Part shown: positions 7,972-14,011 of the stretch, one piece after another | Position numbering within the stretch: position 1 is the stretch's first letter | Layout: each line of letters starts with the position of its first letter | From: Sphingomonas yantingensis | GTDB lineage: Bacteria > Pseudomonadota > Alphaproteobacteria > Sphingomonadales > Sphingomonadaceae | Assembly: GCF_014199325.1 (NCBI RefSeq) | Contig: NZ_JACIJJ010000001.1 | Span: forward strand, 496,001 to 560,000 | Direction of reading: 5' to 3' | Length of the DNA: 64,000 bases | The notes under the pieces: generated by a model | The model's database searches: none | What the model saw: the letters and a program-made list of their open reading frames with translations, nothing else | What the model was told of the DNA's origin: nothing | Made by a program: the position numbers and the translations under genes

Positions 7972-8611
7972 GTCAGTCGTCCCCCTTAATTTCGGCTATG
8001 TTGCTAGCACAAGTATAGCCTGCATCATTAGCGGAATGCAGGTCTCTTCGTTTAGAGCGCAACAGCGGCTCGCCGATGGGTAACAGTGCGTTTCGCGCAT
8101 CTGAGCAGACAGCGTCATGCTTATGGGCTCAACCGGCAGTGGCGAATGTCGCCAAAATCGCGCGAGAGCGTCCGTCGAGAAATTACGCTGCCAGCCTGTG
8201 GGCTTCGGCGATTCTTGAGCACAAGAGCGCACTCCGCACTCGTCGCAGTTGCAGCGTTTATGTCGGCTATGGGCAGGAAAGCGGACGTAGTGTCGCCGCT
8301 CAGGATCGACCACACCTCCTAGCGCCAAGATTCTACCGCCCCTCAGGGCGCTGCCGCCGACGGTCGAGAGCCGTCCCTCGTTCGCACATGATTGGGAGTC
8401 CAACGGCGACAGTCTGATGATTCAGGAAGCGCTGCATCTGCCTGAAATAATACTGTTAATCTGAATGATCACTCACGATGCCGGCTTGAGAAAGGAAATT
8501 TCTAGATAGTTAGTGATACCTTTTAGTCACCGGCGACAATGGCCATCTTAAGTTGCCATTTAAACCTGTGTGGCTTCGTCATCCGCATCGAAGAGTGTGC
8601 GGAAAAGAGCG
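7972..8611. other. 640-base gene-poor stretch inside the element
   Basis: No convincing gene on either strand. Overlapping open frames here have skewed composition and no ribosome binding sites. The stretch holds one copy of the dispersed repeat (8,178-8,289), then a less GC-rich segment (about 8,430-8,530) that may carry the promoter of the TadG-like gene. No clear -35/-10 pair could be assigned. Confidence 0.6.
8178..8289 (+). repeat. dispersed repeat copy C (long type, 5' module missing)
   Basis: Shares ATTACGCTGCCAGCCTGTGG and what follows with the copies at 11,291 and 11,850, including the central hairpin (GCGCACTCCGCACTC here) and the 3' palindrome TCGGCTATGGGCAGGAAAGC with CGGAC. It lacks the GGGCGAAAGCGG-type module seen at the 5' end of the other copies. 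Same orientation as all other copies in the element. Confidence 0.8.
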
Positions 8612-10486
8612 ATGGGTGTTTTTGGGAGTTTAAGGTTGAGCGCGCGCGTTGAAACACTCGCGCGCCTTGCCCGCGATACGCGCGCCAACACGATCGCGAT
8701 CGTCGCAGCCGCGCTGATCCCGCTGTGCGGCATGATCGGCGGCGGATTCGATCTCAGCCGCATGTACATCGTCAAGACGCGGCTTCAGCACGCCTGCGAC
8801 GCCGGCGCGCTGGCAGGCCGCAAGTCGATGGGCGGCGGCACCTGGGCACAGTCGAGCTACATGCCGCGGACGATGGCCGAGCGGTTCTTCGACGCCAACA
8901 TCGCATCTGATGCCTATGGCTCGAACACGATCACCAAGAGCTATTCGGAGAACGCCGGCAAGGTGACGGGCACTGCGTCAGCGATCCTGCCAATGACGCT
9001 GATGCGCGTGCTGGGCAAGACGACCGAGACGCTGACCGTCACCTGCGAAAGCGAGATGCGGCTGCCCAACACCGACGTGATGTTCGTGCTCGACATCACC
9101 GGATCGATGAACTGCGCGGCGGGCGATACCAGTTGCCCGCTAGGCAACAACAACGGCGTGCCCGCGGCCAATTCGAAGATCGACGGCCTTAAGACCGCGG
9201 TGAAGTGCTTTTACGAGATCGTCGCCCGGCTCGACACCAATGCCGATTGCGACGGCGGCGCGCCGTCCGGCGGCACGGGCAGTCAGGTGCAGGTGCGCTT
9301 CGGCTTCGTCCCCTACGCCAACAACGTCAATGTTGGAAAACTGCTGCCGACCAGCTACATGGCAGACACAGCCAATTACGACACGCGCCAGTTCCTGGGC
9401 AAAGAATGGACCGACTGGACGTTTTACGGCAACTATTACCGCAACGCACAGAACAACTGTTCGGGTGTTGGTCCAGCCAATACGACCGACGCAAACTATC
9501 GAGCCACACCGGCTCAGTCGGGTTTGACTGCCTATTGCTACGTCGAGGTTAAGCGGAACCTGGCGCAGTGGAAGTACGGGCTTCTACCTCTGAATGTCAG
9601 CGGTTTGAAAAACGGAACCGGCTACAACAGCAGCTTCACGGCTCAGATCGGCAACGATGGGACGATGGCGACAATCCCCTGGTCGGGCTGCATCGAGGAA
9701 CGCCAGACGGTCCAAGCGACCAGCTACACGCCGATCCCCTCGGGCGCCAATGATCTCGACATCGACCTTGTCCCCAGCGCGGGTGACGAGACGACGCGGT
9801 GGAAGCCGTCGCTTCCCGACGCGATCTATGAGCGGCAGGTGACTTCGAGCTGGAACCAGCTGAATGCCGCTACGGTGGACAAGACCTCGACCAACTATAT
9901 CCGCTTCAGCGACTATAACGGCTATTACTGCCCTACCGAGGCGCGCAAGCTCCAGCAGTGGAACGACGCCGCGGCATTTCAGAACTATGTCGACAGCTTT
10001 GTCGCGAGCGGCAACACCTATCATGACATCGGTATGGTCTGGGGCGCACGGCTCATGTCGCCGACCGGCATCTTCGCCAGCGAGAATGCCTACACGCCGC
10101 AGGGCGGCGAGATCGAGCGGCACCTGATCTTCATGACCGACGGCGACGCGACATCCGCGCCGTGCGACTACAATGCCTATGGCCTGCACTTCTTCGACAA
10201 GCGGCAGACCAACGACGTCGGCACTGCGGGCGAATGCTTCAACCAGCGCACCTCGCTGTCGGACCAGATCAATGCCCGGCTGGAGGGGCTGTGCGCGGCG
10301 ATCCGCAACAAGAACATCACGCTTTGGGTCGTGTCCTTCGGCGGCGGCGTAAATGCGGCGACCGAGACGCGGCTCCAAAACTGCGCTTCGCCCGGCCGCT
10401 ATTTTAAGGCCGACGATCCCGCCGCGCTCCAGCGCACGTTCAAATCGATCGCCGACCAGATCTCGGCCTTGAGGCTCATCAAATAA
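8612..10486 (+). CDS. TadE/TadG-like pilus-assembly protein with von Willebrand factor A domain
   Basis: A 624-residue protein. The N-terminal TadE/G-like segment has one membrane helix (NTIAIVAAALIPLCGMIGGG), followed by DLSRMYIVKTRLQHACDAGA. A VWA domain begins at TDVMFVLDITGSMN (a DxTxS form of the MIDAS motif) and ends near LWVVSFGGG. About 14 cysteines lie in the extracytoplasmic part, unusual for this family and suggesting disulfides. The ATG at 8,612 is preferred because GGAAAAG precedes it; an earlier GTG at 8,570 has no such site. TadG proteins anchor Flp/Tad pili in the envelope. No other tad gene is nearby, so this copy is isolated cargo of the element and its partner is unknown. 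Confidence 0.85.
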   Translation: MGVFGSLRLSARVETLARLARDTRANTIAIVAAALIPLCGMIGGGFDLSRMYIVKTRLQHACDAGALAGRKSMGGGTWAQSSYMPRTMAERFFDANIASDAYGSNTITKSYSENAGKVTGTASAILPMTLMRVLGKTTETLTVTCESEMRLPNTDVMFVLDITGSMNCAAGDTSCPLGNNNGVPAANSKIDGLKTAVKCFYEIVARLDTNADCDGGAPSGGTGSQVQVRFGFVPYANNVNVGKLLPTSYMADTANYDTRQFLGKEWTDWTFYGNYYRNAQNNCSGVGPANTTDANYRATPAQSGLTAYCYVEVKRNLAQWKYGLLPLNVSGLKNGTGYNSSFTAQIGNDGTMATIPWSGCIEERQTVQATSYTPIPSGANDLDIDLVPSAGDETTRWKPSLPDAIYERQVTSSWNQLNAATVDKTSTNYIRFSDYNGYYCPTEARKLQQWNDAAAFQNYVDSFVASGNTYHDIGMVWGARLMSPTGIFASENAYTPQGGEIERHLIFMTDGDATSAPCDYNAYGLHFFDKRQTNDVGTAGECFNQRTSLSDQINARLEGLCAAIRNKNITLWVVSFGGGVNAATETRLQNCASPGRYFKADDPAALQRTFKSIADQISALRLIK

Positions 10487-10729
10487 CAAGGACCCAGATC
10501 CAAAGCCTAAGAGAACTCAGGCGGGCTATAATGAGCTAAAGAATCAAGCGATCGGCTGGATTAGCTAAATGGCAAAGAACCGCGCTTAAGCCGCGCGGAC
10601 TGGCAATACGCCTTGACCCCATGATCAGGGGCCTTGCCATGGTATGGTCAACAACACATTGTACGAATGCGCGGACGGGAAAGAGCGGCCGTCGGCATAT
10701 TGAACGCCTACGGAGCGAGTGACTGGCGC

Positions 10730-10822
10730 CTACGCCGGCATCAGAAAGGTCGATGCGATTGCGAGCACAAGCAGCGCCAGGATCGCGATCAACTCCAAGC
10801 GGGCTGGGCTGGGACGTCTCAC
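10730..10822 (-). CDS. possible 30-residue single-helix membrane peptide
   Basis: GTG at 10,822 is preceded by GGGAGG (spacing about 9) and opens a 30-codon frame, MRRPSPARLELIAILALLVL then AIASTFLMPA and a TAG stop: a positively charged N-terminus, then one hydrophobic helix. This is the layout of small bacterial membrane proteins, but a chance frame of this size is possible. Outside it, 10,487-10,855 shows no convincing gene; there is only a short CCCCATGATCAGGGG dyad at 10,618-10,632. Confidence 0.35.
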   Translation of the reverse strand: MRRPSPARLELIAILALLVLAIASTFLMPA

Positions 10823-10855
10823 ATCAAAGTTACCTCCCTTGTTGTTACGGCCAGA

Positions 10856-11119
10856 TCAGGCTGATCGGTCGCAACAAACCAAACACCGAAACGACTCATC
10901 CCTGCCCGGCGGGCTCAAAAAGCCGCCGATATCCCTTGGCTTGGGCACCGGCGCTCCAGAGCCAGCCATCTCCGTGAGCTTCTTCGCGAGAGCCTTCTCC
11001 GCTTCGGCCAACGCTTCGGCCGCGGTGTCCCCCGAAGCTGTGCAATCGAGAAAATCGGGGAACCATACCGCGATGCCGTCGGGTTGAACCGAAAAGCTAG
11101 CGGGATAGCAGGCCTTCAT
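10856..11119 (-). CDS. orphan HicB-like antitoxin domain protein, shortened
   Basis: An 87-residue protein, MKACYPASFSVQPDGIAVWF..., with the HicB-like fold signature: PASF...PDGIAVWFPDFLDCTASGDTAAEALAEAEKALA. The start at 11,119 has GGAG about 9 bases upstream. HicB antitoxins usually continue into a ribbon-helix-helix or helix-turn-helix domain after this region; here the last ~25 residues (SPPGRDESFRCLVCCDRSA) match no such domain. No hicA toxin frame was found on either side. It may be a decayed antitoxin, or a stand-alone HicB-like protein acting against a toxin elsewhere. Confidence 0.7.
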   Translation of the reverse strand: MKACYPASFSVQPDGIAVWFPDFLDCTASGDTAAEALAEAEKALAKKLTEMAGSGAPVPKPRDIGGFLSPPGRDESFRCLVCCDRSA

Positions 11120-11290
11120 CGTGTTCGTCTCCGGTATCATAGGTTGGCCGGAAGGTGAGCCAACGAGCTGCACAAGGTGGCGAGTTCGCCGGCTACAACA
11201 TCGCGCCAGCACTCAACATCACGCTCAAGAAGATTTAGAGAGGTAGCCATCGGCAACATACGCCCGCAGCGTTAGGCTGCGAGCCCGCTC

Positions 11291-11444
11291 CGGACAATGT
11301 AGGAGTTTGGGCGGAAGCCGTCATTCCGAAACTACGCTGCCAGCCTATGGGCTTCAGCGAGTCATGAGCACAAGCGTGCGCTACGCACTCGTCGTAATTG
11401 CAGCGGGGGCGTCCGCTATGGGCAGGAAAGCTGGCTGTCCGCTT
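11291..11444 (+). repeat. dispersed repeat copy A (long type)
   Basis: 5' module CGGACAATGTAGGAGTTTGG followed by GCGGAAGCCGTC; a core starting CCGAAACTACGCTGCCAGCC and holding a GTGCG-CTA-CGCAC hairpin; 3' module GTCCGCTATGGGCAGGAAAG. Compared with copy B (11,850-11,998) the ~107-base core differs at only about three places. The two GGG landmarks are 111 bases apart. It lies between hicB and the CPCC-type gene. Confidence 0.85.
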
Positions 11445-11493
11445 TGAGCTCGCGAGGGTAGAGAATAGACTGGGCCTGTCGTAAGCACGCACG

Positions 11494-11829
11494 ATGTTTG
11501 ACCCTCGTCGATTCAACGTCCGCGATGATTTGGGCAAGCTGCTATGCCCTGCATGCGGCTTTCCAGATTATGTGGTGACGGACGCCTATGACGACAGGGG
11601 CGGCATCCCTCTCGGAATCTGCCCGTGCTGCCTTTGGGAGCCGGGGTTCGATGATAATCCCGCCGCTTCGTCTTGCGCGCGGGATACGATTCTCGGCTCG
11701 ATCCGAGCGTACCGCTCGGAGTGGCACGAGGCCTGCGCATGGAGAGGGCATGTTAGCGAAAGGCCAGCGCATTGGAATGCGTCGGCACAATTAGCTCATC
11801 TTTTTGCGACGGCACCTCACGTCCGCTAA
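11494..11829 (+). CDS. cysteine-rich CPCC-type zinc-ribbon protein
   Basis: A 111-residue protein. LLCPACGFPDYVVTDAYDDR and GICPCCLWEPGFDD form two Cys knuckles (CPAC and CPCC) 25 residues apart, as in the small Cys-rich CPCC family; the family function is unknown. The start at 11,494 is the first in-frame ATG after repeat A. The gene stands alone between repeat copies A and B. No partner gene is obvious. Confidence 0.7.
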   Translation: MFDPRRFNVRDDLGKLLCPACGFPDYVVTDAYDDRGGIPLGICPCCLWEPGFDDNPAASSCARDTILGSIRAYRSEWHEACAWRGHVSERPAHWNASAQLAHLFATAPHVR

Positions 11830-11849
11830 AGCGCGACCACTGCTCTTTT

Positions 11850-11998
11850 GGACGTCCGCTTTTGGGCGAAGCCGTTATTCCGAAACTACGCTGCCAGCCT
11901 ATGGGCTTCAGCGAGTCATGAGAACAAGCGTGCGCTACGCACTCGTCGTAGTTGCAGCGGGGGCGTCCGCTATGGGCAGGTTAGCTGCCGTTCGCTTC
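11850..11998 (+). repeat. dispersed repeat copy B (long type)
   Basis: 5' module GTCCGCTTTTGGGCGAAGCC, the same core as copy A with the GTGCG-CTA-CGCAC hairpin, and 3' module GTCCGCTATGGGCAGG. GGG landmarks are 110 bases apart. It begins 20 bases after the stop of the CPCC gene, and the stop codon of the next gene (minus strand, 11,981-11,983) lies inside its 3' end. Confidence 0.85.
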
Positions 11999-12463
11999 AT
12001 CCGAATCATCTTTGATCCAGCCATCAAAGTAGTCCGTCTCGCCGAGAAGGTCGGGGCGTTCTTCGACCGTTGCGAGCTTCAGGTCGGAAGAGACTGGAGG
12101 TGCATCGTCATGACGCAGACAAAGTAGGGCTTGCCCATCGTACCCAAATGTAACGGTCCGGCAGGTCGCGATCGACCGAACGTCTCCACCGCCGCTCGTG
12201 TTTGGATCAACTGACTTTCGCAACCACTTGCGAAGAGCATCCTCCGTTTCGAGGCGAAAGACATGGGGAACCGCGATGTCCGCGTTGCAGATGCCGCCTG
12301 GCTCTTCACCAGGATTGGCCCAAACCACGGAATACTGAAAGCTGTCTCCTCCCCGCCGGAGGCACTCAAAGACGATCTCCGCAACGAGGTTTATCGCATC
12401 TGACGTCCGCTCGTCCGCAATCCCGAACGTCTTGAAGGGCGGGGCAATCTTATAAGCCTTCAT
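11981..12463 (-). CDS. hypothetical protein (single-gene cassette)
   Basis: A 160-residue soluble protein, MKAYKIAPPFKTFGIADERT..., acidic, with no signal peptide or membrane helix. The start at 12,463 is preceded by GGAAG and excludes the upstream part of a longer open frame that would run through repeat E. Lone gene between repeats B and E. I do not recognise a family; the composition (Trp, Cys, Asp, normal third-position GC) supports coding. Confidence 0.65.
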   Translation of the reverse strand: MKAYKIAPPFKTFGIADERTSDAINLVAEIVFECLRRGGDSFQYSVVWANPGEEPGGICNADIAVPHVFRLETEDALRKWLRKSVDPNTSGGGDVRSIATCRTVTFGYDGQALLCLRHDDAPPVSSDLKLATVEERPDLLGETDYFDGWIKDDSDEANGS

Positions 12464-12480
12464 GCTTCCGTTATGCCAAA

Positions 12481-12580
12481 CGGACGCGATGTCCGCTATT
12501 GGGCGAAAGCGGAAAGGCCGCTTTTGGCCATCGCGCCGACCGGCCCTTTCGTCTGCTTCGGGCAGGAAAGCGGTCAAACG
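12481..12580 (+). repeat. dispersed repeat copy E (short type)
   Basis: 5' module GTCCGCTATTGGGCGAAAGC with GG (12,491-12,512) and 3' module GTCTGCTTCGGGCAGGAAAG with CGG (12,551-12,573). GGG-to-GGG spacing is exactly 59, the same as copies F and G. The middle (GGCCGCTTTTGGCC) is itself a dyad. The stop of the next minus-strand gene (12,574) touches its right edge. Confidence 0.8.
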
Positions 12581-12786
12581 CTCCAGTGGCGAACTGTGAT
12601 GGCGATCCCGGCGATAGCAAAGAGCGTCCACGAGCCTGCGAACGCCCAAAATATAGCTGGAGCCGCATCCCGGTTGGTATTCAAGCTCTTGTAATTGAAC
12701 GGCATCTTGCCCGTTGCGAAGCCGATCACTAACGCGATAGCTGAGGCCAACGTCAGAAGTATCCCGCTCACGGCAGCTTCGTTCAT
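12574..12786 (-). CDS. small two-helix membrane protein
   Basis: A 70-residue protein, MNEAAVSGILLTLASAIALV..., with two hydrophobic helices (about residues 6-26 and 43-65) separated by a polar loop with YKSLNTNRD. Alone between repeats E and F. Unknown function; likely an inner-membrane protein. Confidence 0.65.
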   Translation of the reverse strand: MNEAAVSGILLTLASAIALVIGFATGKMPFNYKSLNTNRDAAPAIFWAFAGSWTLFAIAGIAITVRHWSV

Positions 12787-12805
12787 GCCGTAAAGCTACC
12801 GGTCC

Positions 12806-12905
12806 CCGGCGACTCCCGCAATTGGGCGAAAGCGGAATGGTCGCTTTGCGGCATAGCGCAGCTCGGCCCAGGCGTCCGCTATGGGCAGGATTGCAGACAT
12901 CCGCT
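12806..12905 (+). repeat. dispersed repeat copy F (short type)
   Basis: 5' module CCCGCAATTGGGCGAAAGCG with G, middle GGTCGCTTTGCGGCATAGCG, 3' module GTCCGCTATGGGCAGGATTG with CAGAC. GGG-to-GGG spacing is exactly 59. It starts 19 bases past the start codon of the minus-strand two-helix gene and ends 20 bases before the next + strand gene. Confidence 0.8.
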
Positions 12906-12925
12906 GCAACGGTAAGAATGGTGTT

Positions 12926-13387
12926 GTGAGTGACAATCCATCAGCGATGGTCCGCAAGCTGCTGATCGAGGGACAAGGAGTGCCCGAGCGCAAGGTCACG
13001 CCTGACGCTCGGCTATTGCACGATCTTGGCGTCGACGGTGATGACGCTGGGGAAATATTTGAGGCTTTGCACGAGAGTTTCGGCACAGACTTCACAGAAT
13101 TGAATCGTCAATGGCGCGTGTTCTTCAACACTGAAGGTTCGAGCCCACGAGCGGTCTTGATCGGTATCCCTGCCATCATCGTATGTGGTGGCGCAGCGGG
13201 CGCATTGGCAGCCGCGTTGCATTGGCCTTCGATTGTGGCGTGGGGATTAGCGATAGCGCTGCTCCTAGGTGGCGGGTGGTTGTTTTCGCGGCGGTTTGGT
13301 CGAGAATTGCGGCCTCTAACAGTCGCCGGGCTCGCGGAAATTGTTCAAGCAGGTCGCTGGCCATCTGATCCTGCTGATGTCCGGTAA
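12926..13387 (+). CDS. DUF1493 (acyl-carrier-like) protein with an inserted membrane hairpin
   Basis: About 153 residues. The N-terminal ~70 residues match the DUF1493 pattern: KVTPDARLLHDLGVDGDDAG, then IFEALHESFGTDF. Two hydrophobic helices follow (VLIGIPAIIVCGGAAGALAA and IVAWGLAIALLLGGG), then the usual DUF1493-like end PLTVAGLAEIVQAGRWP. The fold resembles acyl carrier proteins, but the Ser carrying phosphopantetheine is replaced by an Asp-rich DGDD. GTG at 12,926 is chosen because an earlier ATG (12,881) lies inside repeat F; an ATG at 12,947 is the alternative. Single gene between repeats F and G. Function unknown. Confidence 0.75.
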   Translation: MSDNPSAMVRKLLIEGQGVPERKVTPDARLLHDLGVDGDDAGEIFEALHESFGTDFTELNRQWRVFFNTEGSSPRAVLIGIPAIIVCGGAAGALAAALHWPSIVAWGLAIALLLGGGWLFSRRFGRELRPLTVAGLAEIVQAGRWPSDPADVR

Positions 13388-13467
13388 TGGGCGTAAGCAG
13401 CCCGTCCGCTTTCTGGCATCGCTCCAGGCGACCACGGCGTCCGCTTCGGGCAGGAAAGCAGACGTAA
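13377..13467 (+). repeat. dispersed repeat copy G (short type)
   Basis: 5' module TGTCCGGTAATGGGCGTAAG, middle GTCCGCTTTCTGGCATCGC, 3' module GTCCGCTTCGGGCAGGAAAG with CAGAC. GGG-to-GGG spacing is again exactly 59. It begins within the last codons of the DUF1493 gene and ends 2 bases before the stop of the minus-strand lipoprotein gene. Confidence 0.8.
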
Positions 13468-13469
13468 GC

Positions 13470-13913
13470 TCACCTGCTGTTATCAAGCTTCAACCTATGT
13501 AGGCTTGCCGTAGAGCCGCCGCATCCGGACGAAACATATCCGGAGACGAAGCTGACCCTGACGCTCGTTGGCCACAGCCGACCTTTCCTATCGTGACAAG
13601 GCTGTGCCGTGATCTCGATTACGTAGGAGAGGCGGTCCTCCTCCGCGAGCCCAGCGACGACGTATTCGCGCAGCAATTCTCCCGTTAAGCGCATTCCATC
13701 TGCCGCCACGTTGAGAGGCGGCACTGGTCCGTAATAATCGAGGCTACCCCTATCGACGCGTTCGCGAAGCCAGATCGAATTGGCGGTAATACGTAAGTCC
13801 CACCGGTCGCCGAAAGCTTTGTAGAGTATAGAGTCTGCATCTCTGGAGTCCGTCGTCGCGCAGGACGCGAGAAACCCCAGCGCTACTGTCACAATTCGCT
13901 TGGCTTTTTCCAT
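13470..13913 (-). CDS. predicted lipoprotein
   Basis: A 147-residue protein with a lipoprotein signal: MEKAKRIVTVALGFLASC, lipobox LASC with Cys at residue 18. The mature part has a WDLRITANSIWL... beta-rich start and a PCHDRKG...SSGCGG cysteine pair, recalling small envelope proteins of the COG3650/META-like kind (uncertain). AAGGGAGGGA lies right before the ATG. Last single gene of the repeat-separated run, between repeats G and D. Confidence 0.7.
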   Translation of the reverse strand: MEKAKRIVTVALGFLASCATTDSRDADSILYKAFGDRWDLRITANSIWLRERVDRGSLDYYGPVPPLNVAADGMRLTGELLREYVVAGLAEEDRLSYVIEITAQPCHDRKGRLWPTSVRVSFVSGYVSSGCGGSTASLHRLKLDNSR

Positions 13914-13946
13914 TCCCTCCCTTCCTAAGGAGCAGCTTCGAACAGT

Positions 13947-14011
13947 CGGACAATGTCCGCAAATGGGCGGAAGCCGTCATCCCGAAACTACGCTGCCAGC
14001 CTATGGGCTTC
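13947..14011 (+). repeat. dispersed repeat copy D (long type, cut at the right end of the element)
   Basis: CGGACAATGTCCGCAAATGG, GCGGAAGCCGTC and CCGAAACTACGCTGCCAGCC with TATGGGCTTC match copy A closely. It stops at the proposed crossover TC (14,010-14,011), where glycosyltransferase sequence begins. The central hairpin and 3' module are absent. It thus supplies the right arm of the element's attachment site. Confidence 0.8.

Larger units (their letters stand above)
693..14010. mobile_element. 13.3 kb integrated element (decayed prophage or genomic island) inside an nfrB-like gene
   Basis: The two halves of one GT2 gene lie at the two flanks, in the same orientation and frame. A large serine recombinase gene lies at the left end. 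Cargo includes tail-type genes (2,731-4,340), an FkbM methyltransferase, small phage-type genes, SRAP, a TadG-like protein, an orphan HicB and a run of small genes separated by repeats. No head, portal, terminase, lysis or repressor genes were seen, so a functional phage is unlikely. A head-to-head pair of 5'-truncated genes near 2,735 suggests an internal deletion. No conjugation genes were seen. Whether it is a defective prophage or an integrative island cannot be settled from the sequence alone. Confidence 0.85.

Noticed and set aside
10487..10729. tRNA or small RNA gene near the CCCCATGATCAGGGG dyad
   Set aside because: No cloverleaf could be drawn and the dyad is short with no T-run.
10560..11290. 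hicA toxin gene partner for hicB
   Set aside because: No frame on either side of hicB shows the small double-stranded-RNA-binding-like HicA pattern.
11291..14011. Integron gene-cassette array with attC sites
   Set aside because: No integron integrase gene, no GTTRRRY/RYYYAAC boxes, and the genes point both ways. The repeats have another architecture.
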